From assembly GCA_029532415.1 (NCBI GenBank), contig JAQOTA010000052.1:2790001-2854000 (forward strand): a stretch of 64,000 bases of DNA, read 5' to 3'. Positions 47,551 to 58,504 of the stretch are shown here, piece by piece. Every line of letters starts with the position of its first letter. Position 1 is the first letter of the stretch. The notes beneath the pieces were generated by a model that searched no databases, had not been told where the DNA came from, and saw only the letters and a program-made list of their open reading frames with translations. The position numbers and the translations under genes were made by a program. The stretch is from Marasmius tenuissimus (taxonomy: Eukaryota; Basidiomycota; Agaricomycetes; Agaricales; Marasmiaceae).

Positions 47551-48082
47551 TACGCCGATGGGTTTGTCGGAAGAGTTATAGTATCCTGTGCATTCTGCGT
47601 CAAATTATCTGCTCTGTTGAATAAGATGACTTTAAGGACGTCCCCTCGCAGGAAAAAGGCCTTCACAAGTACCTGGTTATGTTCGATGTTCTATATTGAG
47701 AGTTTTGGATCTTATGGGCGCATGTGTGGCTACGCGATGCTTACTAATCCAAACAGCCTTTTCCCGTCCCCACAAATTTGTCCACTGGGCGCTGAGCGCT
47801 CCTACGATTCTGAATCACCTATCTCTCATGAACCATAATATAGCCCTCTTTGACTCTTCATTATGAATTCACCAACTTGCTACCTACCCTTTAAGCTTTC
47901 AGCTAAGGGTACTCCCTCGCGTTAAGCAGGTCAGAAAGGCTTCGGAGACGTGAACGAGCTCTACAGCTTCTTCAATTTTGCCAGAACTCAGGAATAACTC
48001 TCGCGGTCCCTTTTCGGCTGTCCACATGTGCGCGATGCCGGTCAAAATGCTTCTCCTTCAGATTCTCCACGATCTAGCCAGG
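47551..48082. other. Intergenic, upstream of permease B
   Basis: No P450 homology resumes after the insertion. A 103-codon plus frame at 47527-47838 overlaps the insertion end and has no domain. Confidence 0.4.
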
Positions 48083-48091
48083 CTATTTATA
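48083..48091 (+). promoter_or_regulatory. TATA-box candidate of permease B
   Basis: CTATTTATA about 75 bp upstream of the start. The following leader (GGTATCAGTTCTCACCAGTG) is shared with the permease C leader, where CTATTTAT sits at the same distance. Confidence 0.55.
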
Positions 48092-48163
48092 CCCGCGCGG
48101 TATCAGTTCTCACCAGTGGCGTCTTCTTTCCTTTCCCCCACCCCCATCTCGTTTCTCCTGTTC

Positions 48164-50943
48164 ATGGCATCCCCTAACAAGGTTTTGACTGAAAAGACTG
48201 ACGAATCTCTGGACGACAGAGCTTCCCTTCACGTCGAGAAAGGGAACTCTGCTGATGAGCAGCACACGCAGCTGGCGAGAGAACTCAAGAATCGACATGT
48301 AGCGATGATCAGGTGGGTTATCATCCAATTCAACCATTTTCTTCTTCTCTGGCTAACGATTCAATGTGAATCCCAGTATCGGAGGTCAGGCTGCTATCTA
48401 AGTTCTGTATATGCGCTTGCCCATATGAATTGTGCAGGGGTAATTGGAACTGGCCTGTTTCTGGGAACGGCCACTTCGTTGCGAGATGGAGGTCCAATAG
48501 GCGAGTGCGCTATCATCCTGAGCCGGTCACCCCAAGAACCACACGCTGACCTTCTTTAGGTCTCCTTTTGGGCTACATTATCGTTGGGAGTGTCTGCTGG
48601 AGTGTCATGGTAAGTAAGGGATTGCAAAGGCACTTGGGTCTCTTTCTGACTCATCGCCTTTGAGATTTCCCTGGGCGAGATGGTTTCGTACCTTCCCATC
48701 CCTGGGGGTCACATCAAGCTATCCGAACGCTTTGTCGATCCAGGTTAGTCTAGTCTAAAATTTCCGCATACAAGCCGATCGCATGACGCTTTCTTCGTGC
48801 AGCCCTCAGTTTCGCGATGGGATGGAACTATTGGTACGTAAAGTTGAGCCAAATCAATCCCTTTCGTTCCAGCTGAACGTCACTTCTAGGTATAACTGGA
48901 CTATAGGCTTGCCGACAGAACTCGCTGCCGCAGCCGTTCTAATCGACTACTGGACTAAAAGCGACAAGCTCAATCCTCTTTGGATTTCGATCTGCCTGGC
49001 CGTCGTTATTGCGATCAATGTAATGGGAGCAGGTGCGTCTTTCAGGAAAGGTTCTTGCTGGTTTCGGTACAATCCAACAATTCTTAGGTGCATACGGAGA
49101 AGCTGAATTCGTGTTCGCGTGAGTGTCTCCTCGGATCTTAGCTTGCAATGTGCGATCCGATTATAGAACTCACTACTCGACTTGAAGCTCCATCAAAGTA
49201 ATTACCATCGTCGGGTTGATCATTCTCGGTATCGTGCTCGATCTCGGTGGTACGATTGCTCTTTGTTTTCAAAGTAATAGTACTTTGTACTTACGTTCTC
49301 GTGGTAGGTGGCCCAAATCATGACCGAATTGGCTTCCGGTACTGGAAGGATCCGGGTCCATTTGCGCAGTTCAATGGCATCGAGGGAGCGAAGGGACGCT
49401 TTCTTGGGTGGTCAGTCTCATGGCTAATGCCTTTTTTGCGCTTATGATTTGACTGAGAGCGTGCCACTAGGTGGGCAGTCATGTCCCAAGCCGCTTTCTC
49501 CTTCATCGGGTCGGAAATTGTGGCGGTAAGTCAACCTCCGTGCACTCCAACTCCCACCGACGTACGAATTGAGCCTCTCCGACGACTACACAGATTGCTG
49601 CGGGCGAGGCAAAGAACCCTAGGTAAAGAGACTCAGGAGATACCTCCTTCAGAACCGTTTTTGGATTAGGGCGTGTCTGACTCTCAATTTGGTTAGACGC
49701 AATATACCCAGAGCTATTAAGAGGGTGAGTGATCATTTCCTCTAATTTTGACTCCTTTGCCCACATCCAACGCCCCTCCGATCCTCCAGGTTTACATCCG
49801 AATCCTTCTGTTCTACATTGGCGGAACTTTTATTATCGGGCTTTTGGTCAAACACACGGAACCTGATTTGAACCTCGGATCGACCGCCGGAGCTTCTCCC
49901 TTTGTGATCGCGATTCGGAACGCTGGAATCGACGGGCTACCCTCTGTGAGCCGACCGCTAGATTGCTTCACCTGAGCATCATCCTTACGACGTTTACTCA
50001 TAGGTCATTAATGCTGCTCTCCTCACTTCTGCCTGGTCTGCGGCGTCTAGCTACCTTTATACGGGGTCACGAGCACTCTGTGAGCAATATTCGCATACTT
50101 CGTCGGTTCTACCGGCTCATTGCCTTCCCTCCCAGATGGACTAGGAGCAACAGGAAACGCTCCGAGTTTCGTACTGCGAACGACGAAACGTGGTCTCCCT
50201 TATATTGCAATCGCGATCTGCTCCGTCTTTTCGGGATTGGCATACATGGCTGTCTCGGCTGGTGCTGGAAAGGTATTTGGGTGGTTCCAAAACATGTGTT
50301 GTACGTCTATAGCCCCCTTCACTCGTGTAATTTGGTTCACTCACACGACTCCAAAGCTATCGCTGGACTCCTGACGTGGTTTGCGATCTCCGTAACATAC
50401 CTACGATTTTATGCTGGGCTCAAAGTGCAAGGATACGATCGTTCAAAGCTGCCATTCTATTCAAGATTGCAGCCCTACGCGGCTTGGTATTGTATGGTTA
50501 TGACCATGCTCATCTGTGTTGTGAGTTATAACTTCTTCGTCTCCCGGATCGGTTATGAGGCTCATCGGTTTGCAGCTCAGCGGATGGAAAGTCTTCTTGA
50601 AGGGAAATTGGGCGACTGATGTGTTTATCACGAGTTATCTACCCCTTGCGGCCTTCCCGATTATGTATCTGGGGGCCAAATTTGTTAGGAAAACGAAAAT
50701 AGTGCGTCCGGAAGAGATGGACTTTGTGACCGGGTTGGCGGAAATCGAGGCAGAGAGGTCAGTATCCAGTATGTGATCCAATGTGGCGTTACTTCAACTT
50801 ACACGTATCCGTATTACTAGCTATGACGAACCCCCACCGAAAAATAGGTTCGAGGGCTTCTGGAGATGGCTGGTGAGTAGTGATTGACCTCCGTTTGGGG
50901 ACTAGGTCAGGTACTGATCACGAACTTTGGATCGCAGATGTAA
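48164..50943 (+). CDS. Amino-acid permease B (APC superfamily, fungal YAT type)
   Basis: Same exon-intron plan as permease A. MASPNKVLTEKTDESLDDRA opens a hydrophilic N-terminus; then LKNRHVAMI-SIGGVIGTGLFLG, LGEMVSYLPIPGGHIKLSER, FAMGWNYWYNWTIGLPTEL, GFRYWKDPGPFAQFNG, LLFYIGGTFIIGLLVKHTEP, SAGAGKVFGWFQNM and KGNWATDVFITSYLPLAAF, ending GFWRWL-M with TAA 50941-50943. One intron (48501-48559) starts with GC instead of GT; the GT is present in A and C. All helices look intact. Sits 2.8 kb ahead of permease C in the same direction. Confidence 0.92.
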
Positions 50944-51427
50944 ATTCCGAGACTGGACTGATAAGTAGTGTGTCAATACATACCAGTGCCAAGTGCCAAA
51001 AATCTATACGCAAGCAGCCTCCGTGCAACATTTAACTCGGCCCAGCATCACCTTACTTGCGTCTCGAACGGCGTCCACGATGACGAAGCTCCCAAAAGTG
51101 TACTGGGCAGATGCGTGCGCAATACGCACCGTCGACTTCCTGGTCGGATACAAAGTGGTCTCATTCCGATGGATATATGTTTGGTCATAACGCGTTCCCA
51201 TCCTCCCGCAGCTTGCATCGAGTGAACTGGAACGTTGAGACATTGCAGGCTCCTGCAACAGTCGCGTATTCAGGACGCAAGACCGGTTCTACGTAGCGAT
51301 TTCAGCATCCCAACATCACGCCGTTGATTCAGCATTTTCTCGACAAACCGTTTCTCAAAGACCTACTTCGGCTACGGTCCACACGTGTAGTTCTGTCAAA
51401 TGAGGTTCTCCACGAACCTTACCAGGA

Positions 51428-51435
51428 CTATTTAT
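51428..51435 (+). promoter_or_regulatory. TATA-box candidate of permease C
   Basis: CTATTTAT 75 bp upstream of the start, inside a leader nearly identical to that of permease B. Confidence 0.5.
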
Positions 51436-51503
51436 GGTATCAGTTCTCACCAGTGGCATGATCTTTCCTCCCCCTCCCCACCTCCACCTCGTCTCTCCTG
51501 ACT

Positions 51504-54283
51504 ATGGCATCTCTCGACAAAGTCGCTACCGAGAAGACTGACGAATTCCCGGAGGATAAAGCTTCCCTCCAAGCAGTGGAAAAAGGGGCCCCATATGAGC
51601 AGCACACACAGTTGGCAAGAGAGCTCAAGAATCGACATGTAGCGATGATAAGGTGCGTAATTCCAATCCGCCCTTCACATTCCTTCAGCTGACGATTTTA
51701 TATGGATCTCAGTATTGGAGGTTAGACTGCGGTCAAAACTCCGCGTATGAGCCCGCCTTAAAACATCTGCAGGTGTGATTGGAACCGGTTTGTTTCTGGG
51801 AACTGCTACTTCGTTGCGAGATGGAGGTCCTATCGGTGAGCAAGCCGCGACCTAAGCTGGACACTGTCGAGCTGGAGCCTCTTTCCCCCCCCCAGGTCTC
51901 CTCTTAGGGTATATCGCTGTTGGCAGCGTGTGTTGGAGCGTCATGGTAAAGGGAGCGGGAAGGGCTTTTGTGCGCCTTCTTACTTATTGCTCGCACACAG
52001 GTCTCTCTTGGCGAGATGATTTCATATCTTCCCGTTCCCGGAGGTCACATCAAGCTGGCCGAACGCTTTGTTGATCCGGGTTGGTCTGCTTCAAAAAATG
52101 CTACATGCAGACTTATCTCACAACGCTTTCGTCATGCAGCTCTCAGTTTCGCGATGGGCTGGAACTATTGGTACATGTCAAATCAGGCCGAACCTACTAC
52201 CCCTGACCGGACGTCGCTTCTAGGTACAGCTACACTATAGGCGTCTCAACGGAACTCAGTGCCGCAGCCGTTCTGATCGACTATTGGACTGGAGACGATA
52301 AACTCAATGCTCTCTGGATCTCTATCTGTCTGGTCGTCGTCATTGGCATCAACGTTCTGGGGGCAGGTAGGCTGCGCGATAAAGTAACTGTTGTTACAAG
52401 CATATTTCTGACGGATTTTAGGTGCATACGGAGAAGCTGAATTCATATTCGCGTGAGCCTCTTCGGAACTCGGTGCTGTGGCGCGACCTGATTATGGAAC
52501 TTCCTATCCGCGTACTTGTAGCTCCATCAAAGTAATTACCATCGTCGGGCTCATTATCCTCGGTATCGTGCTCGATCTTGGTGGTATGAAGAGTGCTCTG
52601 TACTCAGTTACAATGTTCTTCACTCACGTTTTTGCTGTAGGTGGCCCAAGTCATGACCGGATCGGCTTCCGGTACTGGAAGGATCCTGGCCCGTTCGCGC
52701 AGTTCAATGGTATTGAGGGAACGAAGGGGCAATTTCTTGGGTGGTCAGTCTCATTCTGCGCACTTGTCATTCAACTGAGAGCACGTCGGCAGGTGGGCAG
52801 TCATGTCTCAGGCCGCTTTCTCTTTTCTTGGATCGGAAATTGTGGCGGCGAGTCGACCTTTATGTGCTTCACCTCCTGCCGATTATTGTAATAAGCAATT
52901 ATACAGATCGCTGCGGGCGAGGCCAAGAACCCCAGGTAAAGAGACGCAAAGCTACCTCGAGCACTCCTTTTGATATCGGGCCCTGACCCCCGCTAGGCGC
53001 AATATGCCCAGAGCAATCAAGAGGGTGTGTATCCATATAGTTTTGATTCGCTTGCTTACTGTACGCTTACGTGTTCCGATTCTCTTCAAACTCCAGGTTT
53101 ATATCCGTATCCTTCTGTTCTACATTGGCGGGACGTTCATTATTGGGCTTTTGGTCAAACACACGGAACCTGATTTGAACTTGGGATCGACTGCTGGAGC
53201 ATCTCCCTTTGTGATAGCCATTCGGAATGCTGGCATTGAGGGGCTGCCCTCCGTGAGGTGTCTTTCCATGCATATTTCGTCTGATCGTCTCAAGTCGCGA
53301 CATTAATTCCAGGTCATCAATGCTGCTCTCCTGAGTTCTGCTTGGTCTGCCGCGTCTAGCTGCCTTTACACAGGCTCCCGAGCACTCTGTAAGCAACGTT
53401 CACTTGCTACGCCGATGTTGACGACTCACTCAACATTCTCGTCTCTCCAGACGGATTGGGGATCACAGGGAATGCGCCAAGCTTTGTATTGCGGACGACG
53501 AAACGCGGTCTTCCGTATGTCACCATCGCTATAGGCTCCGTCTTATCTGGATTGGCATACATGGCCCTCTCGGCTGGTGCTGGAAAGGTGTTCGGGTGGC
53601 TCCAACGTATGACTTGTACGTCTATTTCCCTTCAGTCGCAATTCGTGAACGAATGTCCAGTTCACTCACGCCCTCCGAAGCCATCGCTGGCCTTCTGACG
53701 TGGTTTTCGATATCCGTGACATACCTACGGTTCTACGCTGGCCTCAAAGCACAAGGATATGATCGTTCAACATTGCCATTCTATGCGCGGTTGCAACCCT
53801 ACGCGGCTCGGTACAGTGTGGTTATGACTTTGCTCGTCTGCGTAGTGAGTTTCGTTCATTCTTCCTCGTCGGTGGAAGTGGGCTTTACACTGAAGGCTCA
53901 TCGGTTTGCAGCTTAGCGGTTGGAAAGTATTTTTGAAAGGAAACTGGGCGACTGATGTGTTTGTAACAAACTACCTGCCGCTTGCGGCATTCTCGATCAT
54001 GTATTTTGGGGTCAAGTTCGTGAGGAAGACAAATATTGTGCGTGTGGAAGAGATGGACTTTGTGACTGACTTGGCAGAAGTTGAGGCAAGCAGGTCAGTA
54101 CCTACTTATACCATCGTTGAGGTACTAGTTAAACTTACGTGCGTATGCATCTACTACATAGCTACGATGAACCTCCGCCGAAGAACAAGCTCGAGGGCTT
54201 CTGGAGGTGGTTGGTGAGTAGCAATTCCTCGAGTTTGGGTACTGGTTCGTGTCCTGACCACGGACTTTGGGTTCTAGATGTGA
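51504..54283 (+). CDS. Amino-acid permease C (APC superfamily, fungal YAT type)
   Basis: Third intact paralogue, closest to B by promoter and N-terminus (MASLDKVATEKTDEFPEDKA). Splicing follows A and B exactly. Differences in otherwise conserved membrane segments include WYSYTIGVSTEL instead of WYNWTIGLPTEL, LGEMISYLPVPGG, VFGWLQRMTS instead of VFGWFQNMCS and FSIMYFGVKF near the end. Such changes in the substrate-facing core may alter specificity (inference). Ends GFWRWL-M, TGA 54281-54283, about 540 residues. Confidence 0.92.
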
Positions 54284-55249
54284 AATCAATGAGACTTGTA
54301 GTGGTATAAAGACGATACGTACAAGCGTTAATCTTGTCATGTTCCTCTCGCGGGGTCGTTTTCAACATCTATCTCGATATTCCGGGGTGGTCCGGGTGGT
54401 GGGGCATGCGTTGTGTATAAGTTCGATGATTTCAATGTCCCAACTCGAGAAGTTGGATTATTCCTGGGGTTGTGTCCTCGTAACGCGCTGCGATGGGTCC
54501 ACGAGACTGGCATTGTATTCCGAGCGCGCGGCCATTGTAGGCTGAACCTGCTTCTGCGTAGTAAGCAATGTTCTGTGAGGGAGTAGACTCAGTCAAACGA
54601 TGCTAGACCAAGGTGCTTGGCGTTGCATCGGAGTACAGAATCTGGAGATTCAGCATGCTTTCCTATTGCTTTGACGTGCTTTGACCCCTATAAGGCACGC
54701 CAGTTCGCATACCGTTCAACCGACATAGGCTCGCTGGCAGTATCTCAGTGTGCTCCAGCAGACCGCGGCCGGCTACTATACCGCCAGGCTCAACGATGTC
54801 TTGCGCATTTTTTCAAGGTATTGATTTTCGAAATTCGGTCCCAGGGGAGTAAGTAAGAGAACTCCCCCTTTCAAGAAACCCTGCGTCTTCTTTTTCTGGG
54901 AGCAAATCGCGAGGACCAATTCCTGTGTCCTTCAGCGGATTTCCGAATATCTCAAGTCTCCCAGTGCTATGTGCTCTTGCACTTTCCCTTCCCCTTTCGC
55001 CGCTGGGAGAAGCCTCGCACGGGGCTCTTTTCAGTGCTGACATAGAAATCTGATCTCTTATCTATTGTGACAGGTCGCCACTTACACGAAGTTCAGAAAA
55101 AACGCGATTGCGAGCCGTGTACCGCTTGTAACGGAGTCCGACCATTTGTCCAATGTGGGAGTTTCCTCGTACGTAGAGTGTGCAGCGTTGTTCGCCGTTG
55201 CTCGTTTACCCCAAATATGTCGAAATTATGGAGCATGAGTTCGGTTTGA
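54284..55249. other. Intergenic, after permease C
   Basis: No supported gene. Short frames on both strands only. Confidence 0.4.
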
Positions 55250-55423
55250 TGATGAGAGGAAGACCGAGATTGTGCGTGTCGAGTGGATGGACTTTCTGAC
55301 TGGCTTAGAGGGGTCCGTGGTCAGTCCAACCTGATTCTGGCAGCACATACACGTGGGTTTTCACTGTGCTATGCCGTTCCCCCGCAGAAGATAGCATTGA
55401 GTGCTTCTGGGGGTGGCTGGTGA
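55250..55423 (+). pseudogene. C-terminal scrap of a fourth amino-acid permease
   Basis: Encodes RKTEIVRVEWMDFLTGLE, matching RKTKIVRVEEMDFVTNLAE of the intact copies, then after an intron-like gap the ECFWGWL block and a GTGAGC donor as in A, B and C. Everything upstream of the last two exons is missing. A truncated fourth tandem copy. Confidence 0.75.
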
Positions 55424-57129
55424 GCGGTACGGATAAATCGCCAATTCCCTTGAGTCCAGGCGCTAGGCCATGTACTAACTAAGTCGTTTCAATGTATGTT
55501 AAACATGAATTCATTACCTTTGGTTAGACTAATATTAGCCACAATAAAAGCATCTCGATGTGATCCCATACTGACATGATATTTCTACAGCCGTAGCCTC
55601 CGCGAATGGCCATTGAATATCCCAATTAGTCCCCTTTGGCGGTGAGATAGAAAAGGGTTCGTAGCCTAAAAATCCGTTAAGGAGATGGGCGACGCCACTG
55701 AGATTGTGATGAGAGATTGAGTGAGCCAGCATTTCGCATGTAGTGAGGATGATTAGAGTGTCCGTTTGTAGACCGGTCCCAAGGGTGCAGACTTCGCAGA
55801 TATCAGACGACGAGTGGAGTTGACGAACGTTTGAACCCTTCTTTTCGAGGGAAGCGACCCGCGATCCATCACCACGTCAGCTAGTCGGTGGTTGGGTGGG
55901 ATGTCGCTGTCGATACCTCCTCGGGTTTTGATTGGTATTTTTGTAAGTAGTCCAGAAGCAACCAGCGACCGGGTGCAGTCGAATTAGAACTAGAGCCTTG
56001 TGGGTGTACTGTTGAACCCGGAGGGTAGCGTCGCTCTGTCTCTACGGACTAGGACGGTCCGTTGGATGTCTTGACCTTACGGACAAGGCGTTATCAACGG
56101 CGAACGCTCCATCTGTATCTGAAAGATCCATGTGATATTCGCCTGGTACAGCGACGCGCGAAGAGGGACTCGCGTCCCGTTGACAACCTTGAGCTTTTTC
56201 GGAACGGGAAGTACAACAAGTCGCGAAGAGTCTGTTGTTCCGGTTTGAGGGTGCACCCAGATCGGAATGAGTGTGTTGGTTGAGCTACGCCGTACAATGG
56301 ATTTCTCGAAGATCGCCGTCCCTGTCCGCCCTGAGTTAAACAGGATCAGGGACTCGAAGTCGCGAGTACCCAAACTGTACCTGAGTACCGAGGTGCTGAG
56401 GCCTGATTCTTGAAGATCACCGAAGGTTGATAAGGATCTCTGGCGATGAGCTCGGGCTCACATCGGGGCGAGGAAAGTGAGGTAGATGAGGTGAAGAAAT
56501 GGCCTCCTTCGGGGTGTGTTCGCCCCCTCGCTCTCCGAATTGTTACAGAGTCAGTAGATCGCGAAGCGAGAATGACGACAAGCAAGGTGGAGCGAACGGG
56601 AGGCACATGGCAGCAAAAACATACATTGCTTTCTCAACGTGACACGAACCCAGGTTCGAGAAACTTGAGCTCCTCAACACTCTTCGCGATCAAGTTCATC
56701 ACATAGGACTTGAACTCGGGGTGCCTTGGCCTTCGATTGACCCTCAATGAAACTGAACCACTGCATCGGGACGCTATAATCTATTTTTCCGAGTCGGAGA
56801 ATGCTGATCGGTTCAGTTGCTCAGCTGTAATATGTTGGACTGGCACTCGGGTATGAGAAGTCACCTTTCCGTGGTGGGTTGTCAGTAGCCTTCAGTGATG
56901 AGCTTTTCAAGTCGACTCACTGTATCTGCAGGAAGATATCATCAGGGACGCACATTCAAGAGTCGTTTCAGGAGGAGTCAAGGTGCACCGTGCCAGGCAC
57001 TGCGGCGGTCATGGGAGACGCTTCCTCGTGGTCCGTCGTGTTACCCACTAGTACATATGTACTAGTACGCGTTTTTCAAACGCTACAATCAATCCCGTCA
57101 AAACCCACGGTCTCCAACGCGCCTTGAAG
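55424..57129. other. No firm gene; coding-like minus frames at 56077-56760
   Basis: On the minus strand, HPEFKSYVMNLIAKSVEELK (about 56650-56720) and WVHPQTGTTDSSRLVVLPVP (about 56190-56250) look like pieces of a real protein, but they lie in separate frames and no family is recognised. They may be exons of a decayed gene. Confidence 0.3.
57047..57066. repeat. 20-bp perfect palindrome ACTAGTACATATGTACTAGT
   Basis: Exact self-complementary sequence just before segment U3. Related ACTAGTACAC words occur at 29360 and 29885, in the matching position outside segment U1. Confidence 0.85.
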
Positions 57130-57835
57130 AATCTCGATAGGTTCAATTGACATCTAGTGATAATTCGGTATTTGAGATAAGGAATTACGACAAGATATTC
57201 GCAGAGGGTTATTCACCTTGGAGAGCAGCCACATTGGCCTAAGGCCTCTTGGTTTGAAGTTTGAGGTTGCGACTCGCGCTCGGAGACCATGGAGGAGTGA
57301 TAGAAACTTAGAAAGTAAGAAACGGACAAGAACGGGCGACTTGGCACGAACGGTCACACCTGGTTACGCTTGTGTCACGCGGTGTCACACTACGTCACAA
57401 AACCTGAATTGGGACTACCACCACCGCTGTCCGTACACGCGTGTCTACATACGCGTCTCGCCCGTACGTCGATCTCTCGACTCGAACCGAAATTGGATAG
57501 CGATCTTCGACTGCTCTTCCGAAGCGTCTATCCTAACAGAACTGAGTGAGAGAGAGAAGAACGCAACAATGATATGCTTCCTGAAGGTGCTTGATATTGA
57601 GCAGGAAGGTGCAGAGATTCGGGGGGAAGGGGAGGTTGGTCTGGTTTTGAGCTCTTGCGCTCTTTTCGAGTGAGCATGGGTTCCAATTTGACTAAATCCA
57701 TCTCATCTTCTCATGCAGTTATATCACGCTGAACGAGAGGCGGTATGGACCGACTTACCGCATCAGCTTAATTTCCGGTTGGCTCAACAAGTCAAATCTT
57801 CCCAGAAAGCGACATATGACCTGATATGACGCACA
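57130..57835 (+). pseudogene. Coding-like segment upstream of P450 copy 3 (segment U3)
   Basis: Collinear with the reverse complement of 28.7-29.3 kb: the CGGTATTTGAGATAAGG block, the CCTTGG...GCC(A/G)CATT block, GGAGACCATGGAGGAGTG, CACCACCGCTGTCCGTAC and the GTGAGC...GCAG intron followed by TATATCACGCTGAACGAG. Frames such as PPPLSVHACLHTRLARTSI can be read, but no single frame runs through. Unknown gene, probably decayed. Confidence 0.45.
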
Positions 57836-58451
57836 TTCTGAGTCGTTCTTCTGTTCGATCTCATCCCTCCGTTGTTCCTTTGTACTTGTTTTTTGATGCA
57901 GATCTCGGATCCCAGGTTCATCGAATTTTTATTCATTTGTTTTGGTATAATCTTCCGGACTGTGACAGCGGGTTCAGCTTTGCCCAATGTTCAAGCTGGT
58001 ACCATTGATTTGTGCTTTGACACAGTCACGCCGTTTCCCCCGAAAGGACCGTATTTCACTGGAGATCGCGACGGTGTGTTCAGTCTTTCAATGGTACTAG
58101 CCGATTCTAGTGGTATGTTGCGGATACATTACTTCCCGCCCGACTCTCACGCCGCCATAGATCCCTGCCTTTCCTTATTTTCGCAAATCATTGCTTCCGC
58201 TTTATGCCACCTATAGCTTTGGTCTCCGTGAAGCGTGACATTCACATTTGTCGCTTTAGTAATAGCAGACGTGCGATAAACCTATGACAAAGGAAGGCAT
58301 CTGGAGGAGCGGTGACTTAGTGGCTGAATTGCCCGGGGCCTCGTACTTCCATGATGGTGCTCCTACGAAGTGTGGTCGTTAACTTACTGACACATTCTAA
58401 GAGTCCACGGTATCGGACTTTGAAAAGGTTTGAACTTGAACGCTTCATTCT

Positions 58452-58459
58452 TATAAATA
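58452..58459 (+). promoter_or_regulatory. TATA-box candidate of P450 copy 3
   Basis: TATAAATA about 46-53 bp upstream of the start codon; position conserved with copy 1. Confidence 0.6.
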
Positions 58460-58504
58460 CGAGCCCTGACAATCTCATTTCTCCAGTCCAACAAACACGC
58501 AGAC

